Source of the DNA: an uncultured Acetatifactor sp.
GTDB taxonomy: Bacteria > Bacillota > Clostridia > Lachnospirales > Lachnospiraceae
Length of the DNA: 64,000 nucleotides
Reading direction: 5' to 3'
Assembly: GCA_949840885.1 (NCBI GenBank)
Contig: CATKYJ010000001.1
Coordinates: 124,001-188,000 of the forward strand
The notes under the pieces were generated by a model. The model made no database searches. It saw only the letters and a list, made by a program, of their open reading frames with translations, and was not told the DNA's origin. Within the stretch, counting starts at the first letter, position 1; each line of letters opens with the position of its first letter. Shown here piece after piece: positions 52,730-61,982 of the stretch. The translations under genes were made by a program, and so were the position numbers.

Positions 52730-55687
52730 TCAGACTTCCAGCCCGATGGTCACAATCTCAAAAGGCTTCAGCCTAAGCGCAAGCCCGCCGCCTGTCATGG
52801 CAAGCGCCTCCCGCTCCTGTTCCATCAGGTTGCAGGCGAACGCGCCTTTCACCGCCTCGGGCAGCTGCAGCGTCACGGCCGTATTCACGCCGTTTCGCTC
52901 GTTGAGCCTGAGAATGACGGTATTTCCGTCTTCGGCGCGCTTTACCGCGGTGATCTCTACGCCCGCCCGGTCCAGGGACAGGAAGCTCTCCGGCAGCCTG
53001 CCGGCTCCCGTGCCCTCATATACTTTCACGGGATGGTTGAATGCAAGCGCTGTCTGCTCCACTTTCGCCGCCCGATCATTCCCCGCATGAGGATACAGCC
53101 CATAGCGGAAGTCATGCTCTCCCTCGTCCGCCTGCTTTCCGGGGGAATCACTGCTGCGAAGCAGCGCCAGATCCAGCACATTGCCGAATACCTTGTGGCC
53201 GTATTTGCAGTCGTTCATCAGTGCCACGCCGTAGTCATCCCTGGACAGATCCACCCACTTATGGGCGCAGATCTCGAATCTGGCTCTGTCCCAGGAGGTG
53301 TTCTTGGTGGTGGGGCGGCGCAGGCTCCCGAACTGAATGTCGCAGGTCACCTCATCGGTCATCACGTCCACCGGGAACTGGGTCCGCAGCATGCGGTGTC
53401 TCTCATGCCAGTCCGCATGGGTGTCAAACTCCACATATCCTCTGCCCTGGCGCAGGAAGATTCTCTGGGTAAGCCTGGAATTCCCGTAGGTATACTCCTG
53501 ATACATCACGGCGTCCACACCCTCGACGGCTGTCCTCTGGGATACCAGTGTAAATTCCCTGGGCGCTTTCTCGTCATAGAACACCTCGATATCCCATGCG
53601 TTGCCGTCCTCGTCGTCGTACACCTGCAGAATGTTCGCCGCCGCTCCGGGCGCCAGCGCTTCCCTTTCATTCTCCCTGTCCCAGACAGAGCAGATATGTC
53701 CCTTTTCGTCAAAGGTCACGCGGAGCTTTTCGTTGGCGATATAGTCCGCTCCCACGGACAGCCCGTGGCCGGCCTCGGCTTTCTGTGTCAGGGCAGCGCA
53801 TCCCATAGCAGGCAGATCTGCCAGATACCATGTGCCCTCATGCTCCACATACTCTTCTCTCCCAAAGGAAAGGCTGTTCACGGCCTTAGTCCCCTGCAGC
53901 ACGGAGGCGTACATCCTCTCCGTCTCCTGCAGCACCCTATCGTACATGGCCTGGTAGCGGGGGATACACTCATCGTAAACCCGCTTGATGGAAGAACCCG
54001 GAATGATGTCGTGGAACTGGAACAGGAGCATCTCTTTCCAGATTTCGTCCAGCTCCTCCTTGGGGTATGCCTCTCCCGCGTAGAGCATCCCCAGGACGGA
54101 GGCGTACTCCAGCTCCCGCAGCGCCTGCTCCATCAGGCGGTTGTATTTCTTGTTCCTGGCCTGGGTAGTGTAGGTGCCGCGGTGCTTCTCCAGATACAGC
54201 TCGCCGCTCCAGGAGGGGTATTCCTCCCTGTCGTGATCGATGTCATGGAAGAAATCCCTGGCAAAGCGCTGTCTGGCGGGAGAAAATCCCTCAAAATTCT
54301 TCAGGCGGTCCAGCTTCTCCAGATGATAGGTCCCGGGACCTCCGCCGCCGTCCCCGATGCCGAACAGGGCCAGCGCCTCCTCACAGACGCCCTTTTCATG
54401 GTACTTCCTCTCTATGGTACGGATGCTGGCCGCGGAGGCCTGGCTGTTGTAAGTCTCCTCCGGAAGCATATGGGCCAGCACCTCGGAGCCGTCCAGCCCT
54501 CTCCACCGGAAAGTGTGGTAGGGGAAGTCATTATGTTCATTCCATGACAGCTTCTGGGTCATGAAATATTTCATACCGCTCTTTGCCATGATCTGAGGCA
54601 GAGCCGCGGAGTAGCCGAATACGTCGGGCAGCCATACATTGTCCACCTCCTGGCCGAACTCCTCTCTCCAGAACCGGGTTCCGTAGAGAATCTGGCGCAC
54701 CAGGGACTCTCCCCCCGCCAGGTTCGTGTCGGCTTCCACCCACATGCCTCCCTGTACTTCCACTTTGCCCTCTGCCACACGCTTCTTCATGGCTTCAAAT
54801 ATGGACGGATAGTATTTCTTCATCCACTCCAGCAGCTGGGGCTGGCTGAAGCCAAAGCGGTAGTCATCAAACCGATCCATCATTTTGTCCACAGTGGCAA
54901 ATGTCCTTGCGCCTTTGCGGATGGTCTCCCGGATGGGCCACAGCCAGGCAAGATCGATATGGGCATGGCCGATGAAGTCCACAGTCAGAGACGGCGTTCC
55001 CCCCTGCTTGCCCAGCTCCTTTCCAAGGATCTCCCGGGCCTTTACGGCCTCTTCCTCGGTATAGTCGTACATGACATTCATGGCGTCATTGACGCATTTC
55101 AATATGGCAGACCGCCTGGGCCCCTGGGGCAGGTTCTCGAAAGCCTCTTTCAGCACGAACACATCATAGTACAGGGCCCGCAGCTGAGGGTAGCATTTCG
55201 CAATGCCGGCCTCTTTCAGATTCCCGCTCTCCACATAATTGCCGAACAGATCATTGCACCCGGCATCCACCCATACGTCCACGGTGCCGTCCCCCTCCGG
55301 CAGAAGCGTCAATGGCACCACGCGCTTGCGAACGGAGCCGTACTCCCAGACCACGCTGCCGTGGGTCAGCCCGATCACAGGATTTCCCTCCCTGTCGCAG
55401 CACAGCCCCTCTCCGCTGACATCCAGCAAAAGCACCAGCTCCTCCCGGCAAAAGCCCTCCGGAATCTCCCCGGTAAAATGGATCCAGGCACAGTCAAACA
55501 GATCCCCCCAGTGATCTCCCACCGCCAGCTTCTTCTCCTCCCCGGACAATCTCTCCGCAAAGGGCACAGGCTCTTTGGTCACGTATGCGCTGGCGGAAAG
55601 CGTCTGCAGCTGCCTGTAATACTTTTCGTGCAGCCTGGATGCGAATTTCTCCATCCTTTCAATGGTTTTCTTCTCAAAAGAATACAT
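52730..55687 (-). CDS. alpha-Mannosidase, GH38 (classical)
   Basis: Zinc-dependent alpha-mannosidase of 985 residues. An N-terminal beta domain (about 1-225) precedes the catalytic domain with GHAHIDLAWLWPIRET (about 240; metal His and Asp) and VWLPDVFGYSAALPQI (about 350; nucleophile Asp). HDIIPGSSI near 560 carries the third metal ligand region. The C-terminal beta-sandwich is complete. No signal peptide. AAGGAGGT 6 nt before the ATG. Strong promoter shared with the divergent GntR gene. It should trim alpha-mannosides after import. Confidence 0.95.
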   Translation of the reverse strand: MYSFEKKTIERMEKFASRLHEKYYRQLQTLSASAYVTKEPVPFAERLSGEEKKLAVGDHWGDLFDCAWIHFTGEIPEGFCREELVLLLDVSGEGLCCDREGNPVIGLTHGSVVWEYGSVRKRVVPLTLLPEGDGTVDVWVDAGCNDLFGNYVESGNLKEAGIAKCYPQLRALYYDVFVLKEAFENLPQGPRRSAILKCVNDAMNVMYDYTEEEAVKAREILGKELGKQGGTPSLTVDFIGHAHIDLAWLWPIRETIRKGARTFATVDKMMDRFDDYRFGFSQPQLLEWMKKYYPSIFEAMKKRVAEGKVEVQGGMWVEADTNLAGGESLVRQILYGTRFWREEFGQEVDNVWLPDVFGYSAALPQIMAKSGMKYFMTQKLSWNEHNDFPYHTFRWRGLDGSEVLAHMLPEETYNSQASAASIRTIERKYHEKGVCEEALALFGIGDGGGGPGTYHLEKLDRLKNFEGFSPARQRFARDFFHDIDHDREEYPSWSGELYLEKHRGTYTTQARNKKYNRLMEQALRELEYASVLGMLYAGEAYPKEELDEIWKEMLLFQFHDIIPGSSIKRVYDECIPRYQAMYDRVLQETERMYASVLQGTKAVNSLSFGREEYVEHEGTWYLADLPAMGCAALTQKAEAGHGLSVGADYIANEKLRVTFDEKGHICSVWDRENEREALAPGAAANILQVYDDEDGNAWDIEVFYDEKAPREFTLVSQRTAVEGVDAVMYQEYTYGNSRLTQRIFLRQGRGYVEFDTHADWHERHRMLRTQFPVDVMTDEVTCDIQFGSLRRPTTKNTSWDRARFEICAHKWVDLSRDDYGVALMNDCKYGHKVFGNVLDLALLRSSDSPGKQADEGEHDFRYGLYPHAGNDRAAKVEQTALAFNHPVKVYEGTGAGRLPESFLSLDRAGVEITAVKRAEDGNTVILRLNERNGVNTAVTLQLPEAVKGAFACNLMEQEREALAMTGGGLALRLKPFEIVTIGLEV

Positions 55688-55759
55688 TTTGTACCTCCTT
55701 TTTCAAGAATATTTACATATGAAATCTTTATATCATATATTATTGTATATTTTATCTTA

Positions 55760-55788
55760 TTTATAACACATATTTTAATGCCAGTCAA
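55760..55788 (-). promoter_or_regulatory. Promoter of GH38
   Basis: Minus-strand TTGACT (55783-55788), 17 bp, TATAAA (55760-55765). The leader to the ATG is AT-rich. Confidence 0.65.
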
Positions 55789-55808
55789 TAATTTTACAGT
55801 AAATTATC

Positions 55809-55855
55809 TTGTTTTTTGCATTTTAATAATGTATACTTTAATATAGTTTGTATAC
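55809..55855 (+). promoter_or_regulatory. Promoter and operator of the second GntR-type gene
   Basis: TTGTTT (55809-55814), 17 bp, TATACT (55832-55837). The motif TATACTTTAATATA (55832-55845) again covers the -10 box, and GTATAC occurs on both sides (55831-55836 and 55850-55855). Suggests autoregulation. Confidence 0.7.
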
Positions 55856-55934
55856 AATTTCGTCTTAGAGAGACCGGGGATGCATCCCGCCTCCCCCGGT
55901 TTGTGAATTCCAAGCAGAAAGGCACAGGTAGGAA

Positions 55935-57005
55935 ATGGAATCGAAAGCAGCAAAATATGCCATTGTGAAACAATCCATAAAACAACAGATCGAGGACGGT
56001 ACATTGGCCGTTGACGAAAAGCTCCCCACGGAGGCAGAGTACGCCGTCATCTATAATGTCAGCACCATCACTGTCCGCAGGGCTCTGACGGAGCTGGCCG
56101 AGGAGGGATATATCAAAAGGCTCAAGCATAAGGGGACTTTCGTCACCTCTCCGGTAAGCGCCGAGCCTGCCAGCCGCCTGATCGCCCTGATCCTGTATTC
56201 CGAGGACCACAACGACAGCTCCTATATTCAGATCATCCGGGGCGCCCAGACAATGGCCTCCGCTTTCGACTATTCCCTTATCGTGGAGTGGATTGACACG
56301 GATCCTGTCCAGGAGGCAGGGGCAATCCGCAAAATGCTGAACCTGAATGTGGAGGGCCTGCTCCTCTACTCCTTTGACCCTGCAAAGAGCATCGAAAGCT
56401 ACCGGTACCTGGAGGAGAGAAAGATTCCTTTCGTGCTCCTGGACCGCTATGATCCGGGCTATACCTGCTATTACTCCGGCTGCAATAATTACGACGGGGG
56501 AGCCATGGCCGCCCGGCTGCTCTTGGAATACGGGCATAAAAAGATATGGTTTGCCGGATACCTTTTCTTCCTCCAGTCCGAGCAGGAGCGCTACGACGGT
56601 TTCTGCAGCATGATGCGCAAGGCCGGGCATGCCATATCGGAGGAAAGCCTGATCATGAATATAGACTACGACGCTCTGGCAGTGCAGATCAGAGCCGGGG
56701 AAGTCACTGCCATCTTCTGCTGCAACGACAGGCTGGCAGTGAAGATGATCCGCAATCTGCGGGAGAGAGGGCTGCGCATACCGGAGGACGTGTCTGTCAT
56801 GGGATTCGACGACTGGACCGCCTCCCCGGATGTGGCCAGAGAGCTGACCACGGTCCGGCAGGACTTCACGGAAATCGGAGCCAACACCGCCTATCTCCTC
56901 CTAAGCCTGCTCCAGGGGAAATTTACCGGGAATCCTGTGAAAATCCTCTCTGACGTCTCTCTGGTGGTGCGCAGCACCGTGGCAGCTCCCGCGGACGTAC
57001 GGTAA
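55935..57005 (+). CDS. GntR/LacI hybrid regulator (AraR-like), copy 2
   Basis: Regulator of 356 residues with the same architecture as copy 1: GntR winged helix (LPTEAEYAVIYNVSTITVRR, LTELAEEGYIKRLKHKGTF) and a LacI-type sensor (IFCCNDRLAVKMIRNLRERG, EDVSVMGFDDWTA). The DNA-reading helices of the two copies are nearly identical while the sensor parts differ more, so they may read the same operator and answer to different sugars. Divergent from GH38. Confidence 0.88.
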   Translation: MESKAAKYAIVKQSIKQQIEDGTLAVDEKLPTEAEYAVIYNVSTITVRRALTELAEEGYIKRLKHKGTFVTSPVSAEPASRLIALILYSEDHNDSSYIQIIRGAQTMASAFDYSLIVEWIDTDPVQEAGAIRKMLNLNVEGLLLYSFDPAKSIESYRYLEERKIPFVLLDRYDPGYTCYYSGCNNYDGGAMAARLLLEYGHKKIWFAGYLFFLQSEQERYDGFCSMMRKAGHAISEESLIMNIDYDALAVQIRAGEVTAIFCCNDRLAVKMIRNLRERGLRIPEDVSVMGFDDWTASPDVARELTTVRQDFTEIGANTAYLLLSLLQGKFTGNPVKILSDVSLVVRSTVAAPADVR

Positions 57006-57026
57006 ATACACAGAGCATAAACGGCA

Positions 57027-57066
57027 GGAAAGCCGGACAATGTCAGCGCTCATTGTCCGGCTTTCC
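57027..57066. terminator. Bidirectional terminator hairpin
   Basis: Perfect 16-bp stem (57027-57042 and 57051-57066, arm GGAAAGCCGGACAATG) with an 8-nt loop, between the convergent GntR and esterase genes. It lacks a long T-run on either side. Confidence 0.65.
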
Positions 57067-57152
57067 CTCGTTCATATCCCTATAGCTGCCTGAAAACCCG
57101 CTGTCCCCGGGTCCGGCCCTGTCCCGGCCCCGGGAGGCTTCTTTCCTTCCTG

Positions 57153-57965
57153 TCAGCGCAGATCCATATCCGTCTCCAGCCACCACCGCAGCACGTCCTG
57201 GATCTTCTCGTCCCAGTATTTCCACTGGTGATCTCCCGCGGTTTCCCGGCAGGTCAAATCGTATCCCAGCTTTTTCACATGGTCCCAGGCTTTCAGATTC
57301 CCCTGATACAGGAAATCCTCCGTGCCGCACCAGGCATAGAGCCTGGCCAGCGGTTTCTTCTCCGCCACATTCCGCTCTGCCAGGGCAAGCAGATCGTTGT
57401 CCGAACCCTCCAGGTCGTCCGCCGAGCCGAAAATCCCCCGAAACAGGGCCAGCCTCTCAGCATCCTCCGCCGCCTCTACATTCCTGCGGTAATCCTCCAC
57501 CATATCCAGCGCGCCGGACAGAGAGGCCGCGGCTCCGAACGTCTCGCCGGCCCCCAGTCCCAGCTTCCACGCGCCGTAACCGCCCATGGACAGACCCGCC
57601 GCCAAGGTGTCCTCCCTCTTTTCGGACATCTGCGGGAAGAATCCCCTGCAGATTTGAGGCAGTTCCTCGGAGATATAGGTCCAGTACTTCATTCCGTAGG
57701 TGGTGTCCGTGTAAAAGGCCAGATGGGTGGTGGGCATCACCACGGCGATTCCCAGCTTGCTGGCATACCGCTCGATGGAGGTCCGCCTCTGCCAGATGGT
57801 CTGGTCGTCGCTCATACCGTGAAGCAGATAGAGCGTCCTGCACTTTCCGTCCGCCCCTTTCCCCTCCATGCCGATCTGTCCCCGGGTCTCCTGGGGCAGT
57901 ATCACGTCCATGTTCACGCACATTCCCAGCACATCCGAAAAGCAGTTTACATGTAATAGCGCCAT
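57153..57965 (-). CDS. Alpha/beta-hydrolase esterase (esterase D/EstA type)
   Basis: Cytoplasmic esterase of 270 residues. Oxyanion segment LLHGMSDD (48-55), nucleophile GLSMGGYGA (Ser 126), Asp in GTEDFLYQGN and His in AGDHQWKYW near 247. This is the tributyrin esterase / acetylxylan-esterase-like group, which often deacetylates sugars. GGAGG before the ATG. Confidence 0.85.
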   Translation of the reverse strand: MALLHVNCFSDVLGMCVNMDVILPQETRGQIGMEGKGADGKCRTLYLLHGMSDDQTIWQRRTSIERYASKLGIAVVMPTTHLAFYTDTTYGMKYWTYISEELPQICRGFFPQMSEKREDTLAAGLSMGGYGAWKLGLGAGETFGAAASLSGALDMVEDYRRNVEAAEDAERLALFRGIFGSADDLEGSDNDLLALAERNVAEKKPLARLYAWCGTEDFLYQGNLKAWDHVKKLGYDLTCRETAGDHQWKYWDEKIQDVLRWWLETDMDLR

Positions 57966-58007
57966 TTTCTTTTCCTCCTGTATAATTTTTAACAGTGCCC
58001 TCTTAAA

Positions 58008-58877
58008 TCAGAGCGCATGCTTGTCCATAGAAAAGCCACGCCCTTTCACCTCGCTGACCCTGGTGACCACCATAAAGCAGGAGGGGTCGATGTCGTGGAC
58101 GATTTTCTCCAGCTTAAACAGCTCTCTGTTGGAGATCACGCTGAATACCATCTGGTTCTTGTCATGCAGATACCCGCCCTCCGCATTCAGCAGGGTCACG
58201 CCCCTGTCCAGCTGCTTTAGGATAGCGTCCCTGATGGCCTCGGACTGATTGCTCATGATCTTCACCTCCGTCTGGGTGGTGCCGATCATCATGGTCTTGT
58301 CCAGCGCTATGGCGGAGGTCATCACGAATAAAATTCCGTACAGAATATTTTCCGCTTTCTGAAACGGCGCCTGCATCAGCAGAATGCACACGTCAAAGGC
58401 ATACAGGCTCACGGACACCGGAATCCGGAAGCATTTATATAAGATCAGGGGCGGAATGTCCATACCGCCTGTGGATGCTCCCGTCCGGATCACGATGCCC
58501 AAAAAGCACCCGACCCCCAGCCCGGCGAACAGCGTACACAGCAGAATATCCTCCGTCAGCACAAAATCTCCCAAAAGCCTGTCAAACACCTCCAGCGCCG
58601 CCGGAATCAGGAAAGTGCTAAGCAGCGTCGTCACCGCAAAAGCCTTTCCCAGCACCACCAGCCCCAGAAGCAGCATGCTCAGATTCACCAGAAACAGAAG
58701 CACGGATACCGGCGCGCCGGTCAGATAATGGCCTGCCAGCGCAATGCCCGTGGCTCCGCCGCTGGTGAGATTGGCCGGCAGCAGAAACACTTTTACCGTC
58801 AGCGCGTACAAAACATTTCCTATGACAATGGCCGCAACCGAACGCGCGGACCAATGCATCCTCATTTTATCGTCCAT
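58008..58877 (-). CDS. YitT-family membrane protein (DUF161 with C-terminal DUF2179)
   Basis: Protein of 289 residues. Five or so membrane helices (about 10-200; LPANLTSGGATGIALAGHYL and GVGCFLGIVIRTGASTGGMD are family-typical) followed by a soluble DUF2179 domain (about 205-285; NQSEAIRDAILKQLDRGVTL). Role not known with certainty; members have been proposed as small-molecule transporters. Shares a short gap (13 bp) with the acyltransferase upstream. Confidence 0.88.
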   Translation of the reverse strand: MDDKMRMHWSARSVAAIVIGNVLYALTVKVFLLPANLTSGGATGIALAGHYLTGAPVSVLLFLVNLSMLLLGLVVLGKAFAVTTLLSTFLIPAALEVFDRLLGDFVLTEDILLCTLFAGLGVGCFLGIVIRTGASTGGMDIPPLILYKCFRIPVSVSLYAFDVCILLMQAPFQKAENILYGILFVMTSAIALDKTMMIGTTQTEVKIMSNQSEAIRDAILKQLDRGVTLLNAEGGYLHDKNQMVFSVISNRELFKLEKIVHDIDPSCFMVVTRVSEVKGRGFSMDKHAL

Positions 58878-58890
58878 ATGTCCCCCACTT

Positions 58891-59910
58891 TCAAATCAAT
58901 CTGTCTATATACGGTATCTTCTTCACCAGATAGATCACGGCCATGGCTGCGGCGGTGCAGGCAGCCACGAACAGGATGCAGGCCAACAGAGGATTCATGT
59001 ATGACGACAGAAACGGAACCATACCCTGCAGCTGATTCCTCACCACATCCTCGATCAGGTACACCCCAAAGGTGCAGCTCCCCATTGCCAGGATCATCTT
59101 CCGGGGCCTGTCTCCCCTTATCCTTATTTCCTTTACAAATAAAAACAGCAGCCCGGCCAGAATCCACACGAACACCCCATGGAAATCCTCCGTGTAATTC
59201 CCCTTTGTCTTAAAATACAGATCCGCCTGCAGAACCGCCAGGGCCAGCACGCCCGCAAAGAGAGCGCCTGTGATCCTTTTATCCCGCAGAAAGCTCAGTC
59301 TGCCGTCCTGCATTTTGTTTGCCAGAAAATACCCTGTCAGCGGATAAAGGAGGATATCCCCGTGAAAGGGAAATGTCAGGTTCAGCGCATACCCTGTATA
59401 GATGCGGACCAGGCCCACCGCTGTGGTAAATGCGCCCATGCCGAACAGGTACTTATAATCCTTTTCTCTCATCCCCTCTGCCACAATCCTGAGAAAGGGT
59501 AAGATCAGCAGCATGGAGAGATAGGATTTCAGGAACCAATAGGGCTCTATGATATTTCCGCAGTAACAGTACAGCAGCCATGTGCCTATCTGAAATCCGT
59601 TTTCCGGGTGCACGCGGACAATCCGGCAATACTGCAGAAACGTAAACAGCAGAATAACGATCAGAAACCGCAGGACGCGCTTTCGGAACAGCTCCCCCAG
59701 ACTCTCCTGTCTGCCCAGCAGCACCGCCCCAGACACCATAAAGAATACGGGAACCGCAACCTTGCACAGAATGGACAGCGTCAATGAGCCCCAGTAGGAA
59801 AACGGTTGATCCGTATTGGCGTAAAGGGAATACCCAAACGACCTCGTATGGTTGAACAGCACAAAGAAGATTGCGATTATCCTTAAAAGCTCTAAATAGA
59901 CCTTTTTCAT
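58891..59910 (-). CDS. Membrane acyltransferase (acyltransferase 3 family)
   Basis: Protein of 339 residues with about ten membrane helices. The N terminus LELLRIIAIFFVLFNHTRSF has the family histidine (normally in VxxHh). Members O-acylate surface or secreted sugars. The ATG at 59910 is preferred (GGGGA upstream); an ATG at 59928 would lie before this site. Follows the GH35 gene by 80 bp. Confidence 0.83.
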   Translation of the reverse strand: MKKVYLELLRIIAIFFVLFNHTRSFGYSLYANTDQPFSYWGSLTLSILCKVAVPVFFMVSGAVLLGRQESLGELFRKRVLRFLIVILLFTFLQYCRIVRVHPENGFQIGTWLLYCYCGNIIEPYWFLKSYLSMLLILPFLRIVAEGMREKDYKYLFGMGAFTTAVGLVRIYTGYALNLTFPFHGDILLYPLTGYFLANKMQDGRLSFLRDKRITGALFAGVLALAVLQADLYFKTKGNYTEDFHGVFVWILAGLLFLFVKEIRIRGDRPRKMILAMGSCTFGVYLIEDVVRNQLQGMVPFLSSYMNPLLACILFVAACTAAAMAVIYLVKKIPYIDRLI

Positions 59911-59990
59911 ATATCGTCCCCTAATCATGCGGCGGTTTGCGGCCCAGGGGCCGCTGCCGTCTCGAAATACCGGATCCTGCCAAAGGCCGC

Positions 59991-61742
59991 TCAGCCCACA
60001 TCCGGCTCCTCTTCCAGCGACACAGTGCCGGGCGCTCTCCCCTCCGTCTCAAAGAGGATCATCTCGTTCTCCCCGAGCCTTAACAGCGGCCCCGGGATAT
60101 AGAGGCGCTTTTGGGGTCCGATCTCCCAGAATCTTCCTATATGAAAGCCGTTCACAAAGGCGCATCCCTTGCCCCAGCCCCCAAAGTCCAGGAAAGTATC
60201 CCCGATTTCCTCCACCATGAAGACAAAGCGGTAAAACGCCGGTGTCCCGGGCAGATATTCCCGGTCAAAGTCGATCTTCTCCACATTGTCCAAAGGCAGC
60301 GGATACTGCTCCCAGTGATTGTGCATGTGTCCGTTGATCTGCACGCACTGGTCAATTCCCTTGCGCTGTATCTCCATGTAAGGGCCGAAGTTCACCCTGC
60401 CCATGTTCTCCACAAGGATGTCCAGCCTGGCCTCTTTCCCGGCGGGCAGCTCCCGGTTCACTTCCCGCTCCTCCAGCAGTTCCCTGTCATACAAAGTCAG
60501 AACCGGCTCATCATCCAGCAGGATATTCGCCCTGTCATTTGCGCCCCAGAGCTTTATCTTACCAAGCTTCTCCTCCGTGTGCAGCTTTGTGCGGTAGAGG
60601 ATATAGCCGTAGTTCTGGCCCAGCCGTTCCATAGACTGAGGCCATATGCTCTCCACGCCCCGGCTGAGGGTATCCAGCGTGGACACCAGGCTCACCCGCT
60701 CACAGGCCTCCAGCCTTCCGTAAGCTTTCCTTTCTATCCGCGCAGTAAACGTCACCTCCGGCAGAGGCGCATGCTTCCCGATGACCTCCCTGTATCTGCG
60801 GTACTTCTCCGTGATCCGGCCGTCCTCGGTCAGCACGGCGTCATAGTCGTAGGAAGTCACGTCCGGTGTCAGTCTGTCATAGTAATTGGAGCCGTTCATA
60901 AAGCCGAAGTTGGTGCCGCCCTCGAACATGTAGATATTCACATGCCCCATCTCCAGCATTTCGTCCAGATCCTTTACGCTCTCCTCCAGATTGCCCCGCA
61001 TATGCCCGCCGTTGCCCCAGTGGTCGAACCATCCCACCCAGAACTCCGTGCACATCAGGGGGCCTCCCTCCGTGTACTTCTGAAGCGTATCGAAGCGCTC
61101 CCTGGTCCTGGAGCCGAAGTTCCCCGTAGGCAGCGCCCCGGGAAGCCTCCCGGCATTCAGGCTCTCCGGGTAAGGCCCGTCCGAAGTCACCAGGGGCACC
61201 TCCACGCCGCCCTCCCGCATCAGGCGCCTGATCTCCTCCATATATGTCCTGTCGTTGGCATAGTACCCGTATTCATTCTCCACCTGCATCAAAATCACCG
61301 GGCCGCCCTTGGTGCACTGCCAGGGGACCAGTTTCGGCAGCAGTACCTTATAATACTCCTCCACATGGCGCAGGAAAGGACCATAGTTTACCCGCAGGCG
61401 CATGCCGTCCTCCCTGAGGAGCCAGGCCGGCAGGCCGCCGAACTCCCACTCCGCGCAGATATAGGGCGAGGGGCGCAAGATCACATGCAGGCCCAGATCG
61501 CGGGCCAGTCCCACGAAGCGCTCTATGTCCAGTATTCCCTCAAAACAAAATTCCCCTTTCTCCCGCTCATGGAGATTCCAGGGGATATAGGTCTCCACGG
61601 TATTGCAGCCCATGGCCTTGAGCTTCTCCAGCCTGTCCTGCCAATATTCCGGAACGATCCGGAAATAGTGGATGGCGCCGGAGATGATCTTGACCGGCTT
61701 TTTGTCTAAATAAAAATTGTCCCTGATTTCAAATACGCTCAT
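59991..61742 (-). CDS. beta-Galactosidase, GH35 (classical)
   Basis: Cytoplasmic enzyme of 583 residues of the BgaC type. GAIHYFRIVPEYWQDRLEKL, RPSPYICAEWEFGGLPAWLL, acid/base VILMQVENEYGYY (about 155) and nucleophile MCTEFWVGWFDHWG (about 230), then YMFEGGTNFGFMNG. Two C-terminal beta domains. No signal peptide. BgaC-type enzymes favour terminal beta-1,3-galactose. The start ATG at 61742 follows AGGGGG by 6 nt; the ATG at 61757 lies before this site. Contrast with the divergent GH35 at 10833-13268. Confidence 0.93.
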   Translation of the reverse strand: MSVFEIRDNFYLDKKPVKIISGAIHYFRIVPEYWQDRLEKLKAMGCNTVETYIPWNLHEREKGEFCFEGILDIERFVGLARDLGLHVILRPSPYICAEWEFGGLPAWLLREDGMRLRVNYGPFLRHVEEYYKVLLPKLVPWQCTKGGPVILMQVENEYGYYANDRTYMEEIRRLMREGGVEVPLVTSDGPYPESLNAGRLPGALPTGNFGSRTRERFDTLQKYTEGGPLMCTEFWVGWFDHWGNGGHMRGNLEESVKDLDEMLEMGHVNIYMFEGGTNFGFMNGSNYYDRLTPDVTSYDYDAVLTEDGRITEKYRRYREVIGKHAPLPEVTFTARIERKAYGRLEACERVSLVSTLDTLSRGVESIWPQSMERLGQNYGYILYRTKLHTEEKLGKIKLWGANDRANILLDDEPVLTLYDRELLEEREVNRELPAGKEARLDILVENMGRVNFGPYMEIQRKGIDQCVQINGHMHNHWEQYPLPLDNVEKIDFDREYLPGTPAFYRFVFMVEEIGDTFLDFGGWGKGCAFVNGFHIGRFWEIGPQKRLYIPGPLLRLGENEMILFETEGRAPGTVSLEEEPDVG

Positions 61743-61927
61743 ATTGATCCCCCTCATTCTTCTATAATGTCTTCAGATCCGCAGTCCCGGGCATCGTCTC
61801 GCCTCCCCCGGTCAGGTCTGCTGCCCTGCCGCGCCGTCAGCCTGGGAAACCGTTTTGCCCTGCCTTTTGTCCTGCCGTTTTTCCTTGTCTTTTTGCCTTG
61901 TCTTTTGAAACCGCTTTCTTCTATTTT

Positions 61928-61956
61928 ATCATATGGGATTTCAGACAGGATGTCAA
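61928..61956 (-). promoter_or_regulatory. Promoter of the GH35 beta-galactosidase
   Basis: Minus-strand TTGACA (61951-61956), 17 bp, TATGAT (61928-61933), in the 240-bp gap after the ABC-F gene. Confidence 0.75.
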
Positions 61957-61982
61957 GAGAGATTCTGGGGGAGCAGGCTCTG

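Noticed and set aside
60111..61709. Plus-strand open frame of 532 codons
   Set aside because: Antisense to the classical GH35, which has both catalytic motifs.
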